A DNA stretch of 64,000 bases. Source: Monoplex corrugatus (Eukaryota > Mollusca > Gastropoda > Littorinimorpha > Ranellidae). This document shows positions 25,461 through 37,014 of this stretch, in pieces (the stretch's first letter is position 1; every line of letters starts with the position of its first letter). The DNA is taken from positions 48,552,208 to 48,616,207 of the forward strand of contig CM060306.1 of assembly GCA_030674185.1 (NCBI GenBank). Reading direction: 5' to 3'. The position numbers were made by a program, and so were the translations under genes. Below the pieces are notes generated by a model. That model was not told where the DNA came from, did no database searches, and saw nothing but the letters and a program-made list of their open reading frames with translations.

Positions 25461-26829
25461 AGTTGTAACCAAATCAGAGGCTTAAGTTACATTGCTTAGA
25501 GCCCTGCCTTCGTATCACTGAGAGCCATATGAAGGTCGTCAATACTATCAACAAAAGGCAAAGATTAAAACTATTACTGCATTCAAATGGCATCATTGAA
25601 TGGTTACTTTAAGAACATACTAAAACTTTTCAGACCTGTAACTGTAATAAGACTTTTTCTATTGAAATCAAATGAAATGATAGATACTGATTTCTCCTAA
25701 AAAAGCAGAAATATTTTACATAAGAACATCATGAAATAAATTGTCACCTGCCTACTGTTAAAAATAGTTTTGACTGGTGCAGTGTAAGGCCATCTCTAGC
25801 TATCAAGTAACAGGTGTTTGAGACAGAGACTGTCATCACAAGGCTCCCACAAAAAACAAAACAAAAAATTCTGTTTCAGTAAAAAGGAATAAGGAAGATG
25901 TGACCCACATGTAACCTGCTGAACTGTACTTCATTTTAGTTTCTGATGCAACCAGGAAGATGCTCTGAGAGAGACGGATAGATATGCTGAAGCTTGTTAT
26001 CCATTTGGTTTTCCTATTCTTATTTCCAGCAACTTTTCACATGAATATTTGCAATATGCATTTTTGGCCAGCTAATCAACAGCCTTGTTACCTCAAATGC
26101 CAGCATGGCCTGGAATCCAGGCTAAAAGTCAAGCAGTGTTGCAGGTTCCATATGTTTATAGAGTGTTGTACAGTTCATAAAATTTCAGAAGCCCAGATGG
26201 CTGGATGTTTCTGATCAAAACAGCTTCCATTACAGATGAGCAAGAAATCAAGGGGTTTTGTTGCATGGCCTAGAGACTAAGATTTTAAGGGTCAAATCAG
26301 CACATAAAGTTCAGTGGTATAAACTGAGCCATCAGATGGCAGGTATTTGGAAAGGAAAGTGTCAGGTGCAGATGGACAGAAAGCAACAGATGCTACATCT
26401 TTATCCATCTGAGAACTATCATGAAGATTGTGGTAAAGGTGGGAAATCTTGAACAAGTTTTGAGCAGAAGAAAGTTTCGTAAGCTAGAGAAGAGATGGAA
26501 TTATATTTGTGAACAGGTACGTCAAAAGAACAACAGGATTTTCAAGGGTCCACTTGGGAGAGTACAAAAAAATTTAGAAATCTGAGATGACTCCAATATC
26601 AGTGTTATTATCTTGAAGGTAAGACAGGACACAGATGTCTGTAGAGGTATGGATATAGGGAAGTTATGTCTTGGCTAATTGGAGATTGAAAGTACAGTCA
26701 TAAATAGAGTTGTCATGTTCAGAATAGTTTTGAGGTCTAATTTATTGAGAGGTTCAGACTTTGGTTAGAAGTGGTGTGAAATCCTTCAGGCAAAATCTCA
26801 GTCCTTGGTGATGAATTTAGTCAAGAAAC

Positions 26830-26890
26830 TTGATATAGGAAGGTCTGGCAGATCCATAATTTGAATAGGAAAGTCTGGCAGATCCATTTA
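26830..26890. repeat. Short tandem duplication (about 34 bp)
   Basis: 'ataggaaggtctggcagatccat' is followed by 'ataggaaagtctggcagatccat'. Confidence 0.8.
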
Positions 26891-27081
26891 TAACCAACAC
26901 AGCCATGATCTGAAGTTGAGCAGAGATCAGCTCCACAGTCCATGAACAGTTACTAGCAGAATGTTCAGAGCTTTTTAACAGAAAGCGTTTAAGCATCTAT
27001 ATGACTGCAGAAGTTTCATTTTTTATCAGAAATAATATACAGGTTTATAATAATGGAATAATGTAAATGTTTATGTATGTA

Positions 27082-27135
27082 AGTTTGAATAGGTACAGCC
27101 CATTAGTTTGAATAGGTACAGCCTATTAGTTTGAT
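27082..27135. repeat. 23-bp tandem duplication
   Basis: Two nearly identical units of 'agtttgaataggtacagcc' + 'catt/tatt' at 27082-27104 and 27105-27127, then a partial third. Confidence 0.85.
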
Positions 27136-27538
27136 TGATTGGCCTTGGGTCACATATATTGATTTCATATATATATATGAATATGGTCTGTAATTTTGAT
27201 CTTGACTGCATCCAAGAGTAATGACATTGAAAGGAAACTTATTATACAGTATGTCTTGATCTCTTTGTTCATTTATGTTCATCAGCATATGTTATGTGTT
27301 GAGAATGAGCCTGAAAAAAGTGAGCAATGCATCTCACAAAATCATGGAAAGAAACTTAAGCATGGAAAGTAGCCCTAAAACAACTTGACATAATGTTTTT
27401 GCTTTACGTTAAATCACAGTCTTGTGACCTGTATATTGATCTGTAACAGCTGTCAGAGGCATGGATTGGGATGCTCTTGTCTTGTCTAAAATGTGTTGCT
27501 TGATGACCTGAATAATCAATAGCAACAAAAAACTTTTA

Positions 27539-28794
27539 TGAGGGCTGATCCCAAAGTCTTGACACTTCACAAAACAAAATTGGGAAGTCATCTGTACATG
27601 GAATTTTTTTCTGAGTCTTCAAAAGTACTCTTTTTCTCTCTCCACACAGAATTTCAGCCTCCTCAGCCAATCATGTGCTTTTTGATAGTCAGATTGAGAT
27701 ATGGTAGCAGGCAGTGAATTCACTGCTTTTCCCAAGTCGTGAATGCTACAACACTTCTTGCCAACCAGGTTTTGCTTCAGAAGGGAAAACAAACTGAAGT
27801 TGCATGGGCTAAGTCAGGATGGTAGGTGGGGTGAGGGAGAAATTGAATGGATTTCTCTTGTGGATAGCTTAGTGGTCTTAGTGACCTTGGTATTGTGGGC
27901 TCTTGCGTTGTCATGTATAAGAAAGGTTAGTTGTAACCCACATTTGGATGCTGTTCATTGATGGATAGCATAACTGTGGGCAAAACATTTTCTGCATAAT
28001 GTCTAGCGGTAAGACTAAGAGCCTTGGGAGTTTGAAGAAAACGGAGAAACATCCTGGAGAAACTTCTGGCTTTGAAAAGCCAGGTCTCACTGCATCTGGT
28101 CTTTCATCATTAGTTCCCGCCCACATTTGATTGGACCTTTTGTATGCCAGAGAAGGTGATCCACATTTAGTCCCTTGTGATCAAGTTACATAGTCATTTG
28201 GGGCCCTCTGGCTCAGACATTTCAATCAGTCACTTAGAACTCACAATCGTATTTTTTTCTGTTCCTCTGTTGCAAGATGAGGTATCCATCTGGAGCCACA
28301 GTTTTCGTCTCAAGATCACATCACAGGGTCCATTCAACTGTTCTGTATGAAACAGTTTAAGTTCCACTTATTTCATAAACTGAAATATGTGGATTCTCTT
28401 CAACTACTCCTCTTTGCAAACAAGCTGAACAGTTTGCTGTTCCCATTTCAGATCTCATGTGGGCATCCATATCAGTATATTGTCTTTCAGGAAACTACCA
28501 ATCCTGTAGCAAACTGTTCTATATGACACACTTGTCTCCACAACTGTTACAAATTGACATGAATTTTGATGGGATGGTCTCCACATTTGAGCCTTGTGAA
28601 GCTGCTCTGTGGCAGGATACTATTTTCCCACCTCAGTTACATCATATTTTCAGTGATGTCATAGAACTGAACTAGAAATGATGTCATAATTTTATGTGTA
28701 TTAATAGCACATAGGCTATCTTGGGTTAAAAGTATGAACTGTAGACAGTTTAGAAAAGTCAGCCTGGCTGATAGGACTTTTGGATCAGTCCTTA
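27539..28794 (-). mobile_element. Dead mariner-like DNA transposon (1256 bp)
   Basis: The left end (TGAGGGCTGATCCCAAAGTC, from 27539) and the inverse complement of the right end (TAAGGACTGATCCAAAAGTC, ending at 28794) match over about 26 bp with few mismatches. Both are flanked by TA, the mariner target. Length 1256 bp is the family norm. On the minus strand between them lie transposase remnants: LIHDNARAH (near 27915), then after a frameshift HPDLA (near 27825), then a WLRRLKFCVE-like C-terminal block near 27660. HDNxRxH and PDLA are the second and third catalytic Asp regions of mariner transposases. Stops and frameshifts make it inactive. Confidence 0.8.
27600..28750 (-). pseudogene. Mariner transposase pseudogene
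   Basis: Minus-strand fragments in several frames show the D-D part of the catalytic triad (HDNARAH, PDLA, about 31-34 residues apart allowing for a frameshift) and the conserved C-terminal tail. The N-terminal helix-turn-helix half is too decayed for me to read. The protein would have cut and pasted the element at TA dinucleotides. Confidence 0.65.
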
Positions 28795-29713
28795 TAACTT
28801 GGAAGATGTTTGATTTGTACTTAATTTACTGCGATGGCAAGTTTGTCATTGAAAGATGGTATAGTGTGTGTAGTGTCAGTTTGAAAGGATATTGGAAGTG
28901 ATTGAACATAATTAGCATTAACTGTTGAAGTAATCTTAGTAATCTTGAGTTTAGTATTACAATAGGAAACCTGAACTATATAGGATGATTGAGTTATATT
29001 GGACTGAGAATAGCCAGACAGACAGATTACTTGTTTTGATTGAACATTTGCAGACAAGATGTTGAAATTAAGTATCAGGTATGACATGACTGTGAGCAGT
29101 TTGGGATGTATGCTTTGGTTTCAGACACTTATTTTGTTTATGGTCACAAAGATCCTTGGTTTGTTGAAAAAGAAAGATTCAGTTGACACAGACAGTAAGG
29201 AAAAATGGTGCACTCAGTTTCTTTCTGCATTATAAATCATGAAAAATAAATGTTTGTTGTATAGGAAAGGCATTTGTTTCTAAATCACAAATGATTTCAA
29301 GTGGCAGACTGGGTGGAGTGCATATGGAATTGGCCAAATATGATGAATTCTTTTGAATAAATCCAAACATAAAACAACAGATTAATCGTGAAAGAGTTCC
29401 TTGTCGAGAAAAAGATGACTCAAAGCCCATGAAAAACATTGGAGGAAAAGTACAGTGTTGTCTGGAGAGGGAATTTACATTCACTCATCCACCAAAAACA
29501 GTATGTAGACTGTACAGCAGCATAATGTTTGCATAGTCTGGGTGAAACACAGTGTTTTAAACACTTATAAGAACACATTGCTCAGGGGGAGAGAACGAAA
29601 CAAAAAATAAAAGGTGCTTAGTATTGATATGATAAAAGAGATTTGATAATAATACTAATGTGTATTTGGTATTTCTTTGTGTAAAGAGTCCCATTGATTG
29701 AGCTGTGTGAATA

Positions 29714-29735
29714 AACCTCTCTCTCTCTCCCCCCT

Positions 29736-29772
<37 letters not shown>

Positions 29773-29832
29773 CACACACACACACATTCACACACACACA
29801 CTCCTCTCTCTTCTCTCTCTCTCTCTCTTTGC
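29714..29832. repeat. CT / AC / CT compound microsatellite
   Basis: CT-rich tract, an AC core (29771-29800), then CT again. Confidence 0.95.
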
Positions 29833-31276
29833 TCCAACCACAGGTACATGCAATTCATCTCACATAAGTTCAAAAAAGAGAATGAAAATTAAAACCTATT
29901 TTGGATCCATAACGATACTTTTTGATTAACACGAAGCTGCTATGATCATACTGTTACACGTATTTCCGTGCACACCAAGTTTTCGGAGAAAGAGGGAGAA
30001 GAGGAGGGGGAGGTGGTCTTGGCCGCAGCATGAGATAAACAAATCACCGAGAATAACCCACAAGTCTGCCTTTTGCTGATAGTGCCCATCCCACTGGCAT
30101 CACATTTCCATACTTATGATTCATCCAGCTCCATCCCAGCCAACTCTGCACATCATGCGTTCGCCTCGTTTCCCGCCTTTAACTAACACACTCACAGTTT
30201 TATTTTGTTTTGTTTGTTTTTGTTTAAATTTGTCTGCTTGACTTGTGTCATTACTGTGTTCGCTTTATCAAAGTTCATGTTGCTTGACTGGACATCTCCA
30301 TTGTTCCCTGTTACCCCGTTTTCCGGATTTCAGAAAAGTAGTTTTATGGTTTATTTTTATGGTATAAACTTTTTGTACCATGCGTAAATAACACCACAGA
30401 TTATGATTGAGAGAGAGAGGGAGGGGGGGGGGTGTATGAAACATTAATTGTAAAGATAGTCTTGGAATGTGAATAATGAGACAGATGCACAGCCTTTTTA
30501 AACTTTGCATGTTTAATATGATACCAGGTTTTGTGTGTCTCGTACAGCGAGTCGATGCCCATGTGTGACGTCTGGCTTTTGTTCGTCTAAAACATCGACG
30601 ATGCCATCGATTTTTTCCCCTTATCCCGAGTTTTGGGAGCAAAAACACGTCTTGTTTGGATAGCGTTAGGAGGACATGCTGTTGAAAGGAGGTGTTTTAT
30701 TCACCACCAGAGCCCGCAACACGTTTTATATGAATGACAGCTGTGAATGATCACGTTTCTACGGTTGCGTCAACTTCCGACTCCGTTCCCATTGTGCTCA
30801 GTCGTGATCACGAGGTGTCTGGAACTGGCAGACACCGTATCCCTTTCCATTCCTTATCTGCATGCATCCCCCGTGTGACTTGAACCAGCGATCATGGAAT
30901 TGTTTGGCTTCAGAGCTGGTCGATATAGTAAAGTGACGCTTGCATGTGCCAGTCCAACTCGATCAAGTTGACCAATTGTGTGATCAGTTCCCAAGAAACA
31001 GTAATGCACCCAGTTATTTAGAGGATTTCACTACTCTTTGTGGACTTGTGCTAATATTAGGTTTAGGTGTCATGTTCTGCATACGTGTGGATACATCCCC
31101 CTTTCTCCTCTTGCTATTCCTGGCAGTAGCCCCGAGTTCTACACAGAGCGAATTGCGTCACCAGCCGTGGGAGAGCGTAAGGGCCTTCCCTTTGAAGGAC
31201 GTAAAAAATGATAAAGCGCTCTAGGATAGTTACCAAGACTGCTTCTCAGTCGCCAGCATTCTTTCTTTGTTTTTCT

Positions 31277-31301
31277 CCCCCCCCCCCCCCCCCCCCCCCC
31301 C
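31277..31301. repeat. C25 homopolymer
   Basis: Uninterrupted run of about 25 C between T-rich flanks. Confidence 0.95.
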
Positions 31302-31662
31302 TTCTTTTCTGTTTCGTTTAGCATTTCACACAACACAGTGTATGCTGTCAACTGTAAGATCTATTTTGTTTGCTTGTTTTCGTCTTTCTGTTCGTATCAT
31401 TACAAGGGAGACAATCCTAGCCTACTTTCCCTCTGTTGGGGCTTTTACAACGTCCCTGTGTTTCCTTTACTTGGCAATACGTTCCTAGCTGTCTTTCTCT
31501 CGCTTTCACAACGCAAAAATATATCATGTCATATTTGATTATACATCTCAACATAATTGACTTCGTACGAGTCCACGGAGTTTGATTTTATAGATCAGTA
31601 CAGTACCATCCATCGTTACATGTTGAAATTCGATGGTTTCTCATATGTTATTTTCGCACGCT

Positions 31663-31706
31663 TGTGAGCTGAGACCTGGGCAAGTGTGAGCTGAGACCTG
31701 GGCAAG
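31663..31706. repeat. Perfect 22-bp tandem duplication
   Basis: 'tgtgagctgagacctgggcaag' split as tgtgagctgag + acctgggcaag, present twice with no mismatch (31663-31684, 31685-31706). The lack of divergence suggests a recent slip. Confidence 0.9.
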
Positions 31707-31751
31707 AATTGTATCTGTAAAGTACATTTTGATAATGTCGTCGGGTACAAT

Positions 31752-31904
31752 TTAACTTGACCCCACACCCTGTCCACCAGCCTCCTGCATTGTCAACAAC
31801 GCTGACAAAGCAAAAACTTAACCCTTTGAACTCCATCACTTTGAGGTGGTCCAGGGGTTGAGTTTTTGCAGTTGGTGGATAAGGTGCAGGAGTCAAAGGG
31901 TTAA
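31752..31904. mobile_element. Foldback MITE with TTAA ends, copy 2
   Basis: Bounded by TTAA at 31752-31755 and 31901-31904. The right end (AGTCAAAGGG-TTAA) matches the family exactly and the left end is degraded (CTTGACCCCACACCC). The internal core 'cctgcattgtc...gctgacaaagcaaaaactt' and a central ACCCTTTGAACTCC ... GGGGTT arm are shared with the copies at 5314 and 35386. Confidence 0.65.
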
Positions 31905-32044
31905 ACAACTTAGCGTTAATCAGTTATTACATTGTCATCCTGTTTGAACAAGTAGAAGCTAGGGAATATGGTAAATCCTTGGCCCTTGGTGGGAAACAAA
32001 ACGCACCGTAAAGGGGCCAGCCAATGACCTCATGTTGTGGATGA

Positions 32045-32066
32045 CCCCCCCCCCCCCCCCCCCCCC
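32045..32066. repeat. C22 homopolymer
   Basis: Run of about 22 C. Confidence 0.95.
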
Positions 32067-32394
32067 AAACAAAACGCGCGGACATGTACACAGTCGCTCG
32101 CACCATGCACGCTGTGACAGCTGTTTGGTTTGCTGGCAGCAACTTCAGTCCAGTGGATTGGATTGTCGTGTAGTCTGTGAAGGCCGCCCCGAGCTGCGCG
32201 CTGTGTCAGCGATGCGGGGCAGAGGCACAAGCACACACGTGTACACTCTTCCAGGCTCTCTTCCACTACCACCCTCCCCCAACAATCCGTCTACCAAACT
32301 GGGGCTTGTTTAGTGTGTATGTGAAGAGTGAAACGAAACATAGTCCGTGTAAATCGCCCAGCTATCTTTGTGTGCTGCAAGCTTGGGAGCTTGC

Positions 32395-32397
<3 letters not shown>

Positions 32398-32435
<38 letters not shown>

Positions 32436-32513
32436 AACCCATAACAGATGGAAACACCAGTTTCTAAAAGTAATCGCGGTACAAATGTAAAATAACGAGC
32501 TAGCAAGGGGCTC

Positions 32514-32544
<31 letters not shown>

Positions 32545-32560
32545 GAGAGAGAGAGAGAAA
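32398..32560. repeat. GT and GA microsatellites
   Basis: (GT)n at 32398-32432, a second short GT tract at 32513-32528, then (GA)n to about 32559. Confidence 0.95.
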
Positions 32561-32657
32561 CACGCGAACGCATGTGCATGAATTATAATAATAATAATAA
32601 TTACAATATTTATACAGCGCAAAATCTTGATAAAATCAAATCTAAGCACTGAAACAG

Positions 32658-32676
32658 ACACACGCACGCACGCGCG

Positions 32677-32747
<71 letters not shown>

Positions 32748-32751
32748 CACG
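32658..32751. repeat. (AC)n microsatellite inside the LINE 3'UTR
   Basis: CGCG-containing start, then about 35 AC units with one ACC interruption. Confidence 0.95.
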
Positions 32752-32811
32752 CATGGCTATAAATGGGGAGAAAGAATAAAGAATAAAAGCAAGAATAAAA
32801 GCAATGGAAAA

Positions 32812-33330
32812 TTATACTGCTGCTGCGTTATTGAGGCTTTTGTAACACATGGTGTCTAGTTTGTACTGTATGCGCTTTGATACAGGGAGCCAGTGAAGTT
32901 GTGCCAGGAGAGGAGATATGCACTGTAGGATGTGAATAGTGGAGGCAGGAAGACCAGACAGGAGTGAATTGCAATAGTCAATGCGAGACATTATGAAGGA
33001 GAGAACGAGTTTTGCAGTTGTTTCCATAGAGAGATACTTCCTGATCAGGCTTATACGATGGAGATGATAGTAGCAAGATCTGGCAGTTTGAGAAACAAAG
33101 TTGTTCATGGAGAGGGTAGAGTCAATGCAGACACCAAGGTTTTTAGCTGAATCAGAAATTGGGACTGATGTGTTACATAATGGGAGAGAAAGAGGAGGCA
33201 GCTGAGAAAGTTTCTGACGGGTGCCAATGAGGATAGCTTCTGTCTTGTCGTCATTAAGCTGAAGTCTATTGTTTTTTTGATGCAGAAAGAGGTCAGGCAG
33301 TGGGGAGACAGAGAGGTCCTTACTGTAATT
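32812..33330 (-). pseudogene. Reverse transcriptase C-terminal remnant (L2/CR1-like)
   Basis: About 170 codons can be read with hardly any lesion, so the copy is not very old, but the palm with the catalytic YxDD is absent. The readable part corresponds to the thumb, with the 'SRIDYCNSLL' block and the 'LHWLPV' block near the C terminus. Confidence 0.75.
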
Positions 33331-33483
33331 ACAATGAATGAACTTTAAGCTTTGAGAGGGCGGGAGCGAAGAAGTAGGGCTACAATTTTGTTGATTAATT
33401 CATCATTATTGGTCGTAGGAACATATCACATGTTGTCATGTTCTTTCTAACACTTGACTTAAAATACAGTGTATAAAATCAAG

Positions 33484-33555
33484 CAAGCACACGCACACAC
33501 TCGCACTCACGCACGCATGCATGCATGCATGTACACACACACATGTGTGCGAGCG

Positions 33556-33632
<77 letters not shown>
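33484..33632. repeat. (AC)n microsatellite with GCATGCATGCATG core
   Basis: Mixed CGCA/GCATG repeats at 33486-33560, then a pure AC tract to 33632. The nested GCATG words are by-products of the repeat. Confidence 0.95.
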
Positions 33633-33634
<2 letters not shown>

Positions 33635-35385
33635 TCTGTTTGCGTGATCGTTGTTCGAAGAGGAAGAAGAAACAGCCAGTTTTTACGGTACCGACTATGT
33701 TAGACTTCCTGAGCGAGTGCTACGTACGATCTCAGTATCATTGAGATTGATTTCCAAGACAACCAGAAGACTGATATCCACTGCCTTGGAGATTACTTTT
33801 CTCACAGCGCTGGCATCACGTGCCCAGCGATATCATGTGTGCACAAAGTGAAATTGAGGGCAGCTTTTTTTCACATCTGGCTTAATACTAGCAGGAGGAA
33901 ATGGCACGAGTTTGATTGAGTGTGTCTTTGCCATCTGTAGCCCTGTTACACGGAGCAGTCGATATTAGATGTTTTTTGGAATGAAGGCGACATGGTGGTT
34001 CCTTTGTTTTAGCGATTTTTCTAAGGACGGATGGGAGTAAAATTGGTTGTCAGCTTGTGGTGGAATACAGATCATCTATGCGTTGTTTTAGCGGTCAACG
34101 CTCACACATCTCTGTGCTTTGCCACTGGCGCTGTGGCAGATGAAAAGGGAGAGAGAGAAGAAGAAGAGTCGGAGAGACATTTTAGCCGGTTGTTGTGAGT
34201 GTGAGTGTGTGTGTGTGTGTGTGTCTGTGCAATGTTTCAGTGCCAGTATTGATCGGCAGAGGACGAGTGCTTGAGGCTTGTCAGGTTTTGGAAGGCCTCA
34301 CGAGGACTGGCTTTGAATATTAGTGGTGCTGGAGTGACCACCCATTGTTGTAGGCATACCCATTAGTGGGCATTACTCACTCTTGTCTCTGGCTGAAGAG
34401 GAAGGATGCTTGACAATGCCACCGTGATCTGTCTGTCTGTACTATCCGTTTTGGAAGTCTCACCGTACTCTGTTGGTGCATTTGTCTGACAAACTGGCGT
34501 GCTGGCCTTCTTGCTTTCTGCCTTCCATCCCCCCACCCTGATTTATGACTAGTCTGTCGTGTGTTCCAGCCAGCAAAAAGAAGTAAAGAGGTCGACATCA
34601 GGAGAGCCAGCATCTTCACATCGCAGTATTGAAGATGCTGGGTGAGAAATGGCGAGGGCTGGTGTTGGTGTAGTCTTTTGACTCGTGTAGTTTTTACAGG
34701 AAATTCTTACAAACGGTCAGATGAACAGTAGTGTTTCTTTCGCGAATGTTGTTTTACTGCTGAAGTGGACATCCCATCTGCTGGTGTGGAGTATCGTTTG
34801 CTGAAGTAGAACGGAGCACAATGATCAAAACAGTGTTTGCTGCCCCCCTTGCCGTACCTCAGATTGGGCTTCAGAAAGTACTGCTTGCCAAGGTTAGAAA
34901 TATCTAGCCAGGATCGTTTGCGTGTCTAGTGTAGTTGCGTTTTTTACAAGTTGATGTTTGCCTGGAGAGAGAGAGAGAGAGTCCTACACACTTGCAAAAA
35001 TGTACAGGAGTGTGTTGTGCTTGCACATATTATTGCTTAGTGGTAATGCGATCAGGTTCATTGTTTTCATTCAATGTAAAATGACATGTTCGTACCAGTG
35101 TCTTTTGAGTTTCGCAGTGCTAATAAATGTTTTCATGGAACTAACCTGCTTAGGACAGCACCTGCCTGTTGAACTTTTTACTTACAGACAATTGCTTGCT
35201 TATTCACAGAGCCAGATAAAGTAAGCAACTGGCCCATTAGCTGGTTGCAGGGGTTGTGGGTTCAACCTTCAGGCAGGCCACTTTTTTGTTTGTTTGTTTG
35301 TTTAAATTGAGCAGGTTGGTTGGTTCTTTTGATAGCACTGTGGACTTAAGATCTGATATCTCAGGTTCAGTCCCAACCCATGACA

Positions 35386-35575
35386 TTATCCCTTTGACTC
35401 CTGCACCCTGTCCACCAGCACCCTGCATTGTCAACCATGCTAGCAAAGCAAAAACTTGACCCTTTGACTCCCTCATTTTGTCCACCAGCTTCCTGCAGGA
35501 AGCTGGTGGATAGGGTCAGGGAGTTAAAGGGTTACATTTGCCGTCGGTATTTAGGGTGTGGAGTCAGAGGCTTAA
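35386..35575. mobile_element. Foldback MITE with TTAA-like ends, copy 3
   Basis: The left end is TTAT-CCCTTTGACTCCTGC and the right end is diverged (GGAGTCAGAGGC-TTAA). The central hairpin is nearly perfect here: CCACCAGCTTCCTGCA directly faces its complement TGCAGGAAGCTGGTGG-like arm at about 35480-35512, and the outer words CCCTTTGACTCCCT and AGGGAGTTAAAGGG extend it. About 190 bp, the same length as copy 1. Confidence 0.7.
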
Positions 35576-36179
35576 AACTAGGCCTGTTCATCACCCATCT
35601 TAATGTTTCTATCATTTTGAAGTGTCACTGTCAGCCTAGTGTTTCATAGTCCCATTGCCACCCTTTTCATTTCAAGATATTGCCAGTGCATAAGGTTTTG
35701 CGCAGACTTAAGGTGTTTGCCAGACAATTACTTTTAGATTTGGATGGAGCGCATGTGACAATGGGCAAGTATAGTGAATCCCTCTTAAATAAATTCCAAA
35801 CTTCTAAATCTTGATGAGCAGATCACCACCATATCTCTGCAGTGAGAGTCTCAATGGACAATCAACAACACAAAGACCTTGACGTGAAGTTGACCCAGTC
35901 ACGAGAATGCAGGATAGACCGAAACTAAAGTCACCTTTTGACATGAGAATAATAGTAATTTCCTTGATATACTGCACTTTACAGGAGTAGAATATGTATT
36001 ACTAACTTTGAATCAATAACAACAGGCATTGACAAAACATGAAATGCAAAAATTATTACTATTTGGACGGAAATCACAGTAACATAAATATTCGGGTGCA
36101 TAGTAATCAAAGTATGAAGAAGAGCAAAATAGTAGAAATGACTACTAGTCTTCAAAGACCCGCTTCAAAGACATGCAGA

Positions 36180-36545
36180 CATACAAACGTGTGTGCACAT
36201 ACGCATACGCATACACACACATATGATTCTGAGTACATTCAGCCTTGTAAACATGTGACCCTGGACCCAAGTTATCCACTCTATCTGTCCTTTTCACATG
36301 AATATGCATACACTCTCTCTCTCTCTCTCTCTCTCCCCCCCTCTCCTCTCTTCTCTTCTCACACACACACACACACACACACACAATTTACGCACGCACA
36401 GTGTGCGGGATGCTGAACTAGTGTACATTCAGCCTCTTAGACATGTGACCCTTGCTTTACCAAAGCTGTTATCCACTGTTCCACCTACACACACACACAC
36501 ACTCTCTCACACTCACACTCACACTCGCACTCACACATATGTATG
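36180..36545. repeat. AC and CT microsatellites
   Basis: AC/GCAT repeat around 36190-36225, (CT)n at 36313-36335, AC at 36360-36386, and AC/ACTC at 36487-36538. Confidence 0.95.
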
Positions 36546-36590
36546 TCTTAAAAGGTCATTATTTTGTTAATGATTTATCATCAACATCAT

Positions 36591-37014
36591 CAGGTGCCCT
36601 GCCACATGGTGTTGGCGATCATGGACTTCCATCTGTCTCTATCTCTCGTTGCCCCTAGCATCTCCCCCATCCTCCTCGTCCCCAGCCACTCTGCAAGTCC
36701 GTCCAGCGTTTTCTCCCTGGGTCTACCTGGTGCTCTCTTTCCCTCCAGCTTTCCCGTTGTGACCAGTTGTTCCAAATCCCCCTTCCTCATAAAATGGCCT
36801 ATAAATGTTGCCTGTCTTTTCCTGATCTTCCTTATGAGTGATCTACTTGTGTCTGCCTCCATCAAGACTGTCTCGTTTGTTTTCGTTGCTGTCCATGGAA
36901 TTCTCAACATTCTTCTTAGAAACATCTCGGCTGCCTCAATCTTGTTCTGGCTTTGCTTGTTGACTGTCCACGCCTCACATCCGTACAACAGTATTGGTTC
37001 TATATAACATTCAA
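36591..37014 (-). mobile_element. 3' part of a minus-strand RTE-like LINE (distal half of a split copy)
   Basis: The minus-strand frame from 36988 to 36590 gives GCEAWTVNKQSQNKIEAAEM, then KRQATFIGHFM, and ends in WKSMIANTMWQGT with a GATGAT-type tail at about 36583-36598. It starts (around 37003) exactly where the other minus-strand half ends near 37858. Both belong to one insertion that was later split by the + strand copy between them. A 3-base deletion removes one Trp relative to its relatives, but the frame is open. Confidence 0.85.
37004..37014. repeat. Target-site duplication, left, of the nested RTE copy
   Basis: ATAACATTCAA recurs at 37847-37857. These two sites bracket the plus-strand insertion, and both are LINE sequence of the host element. 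Confidence 0.8.

Larger units (their letters stand above)
32582..33340 (-). mobile_element. 5'-truncated L2/CR1-like LINE with RT remnant and (ATT)n tail
   Basis: On the minus strand an open RT thumb/C-terminal region runs from about 33330 to 32812. It includes LNDDKTEAILIGTR, NLGVCIDSTLSM, LSFIMSRIDYCNSLLSGLP and LHWLPVSKRIQYKL, which are standard blocks of L2/CR1/Jockey-group reverse transcriptases. Downstream on the same strand come a 3'UTR, an inserted or expanded AC microsatellite (about 32658-32750), and the ending 'gcgctgtataaatattgta' plus ATT repeats at about 32582-32600, a 3' end typical of this group. The 5' two thirds are missing. Confidence 0.8.

Noticed and set aside
30940..31224. 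94-codon plus-strand ORF near 31 kb
   Set aside because: It contains a hydrophobic stretch, but there is no splice context, homology or start context that I can support.
33510..33560. Cluster of GCATG words as a Fox-regulated element
   Set aside because: The words belong to a CA/GCATG microsatellite far from any exon; the same applies to those at 18.6, 18.8, 42.97, 47.0 and 59.2 kb.
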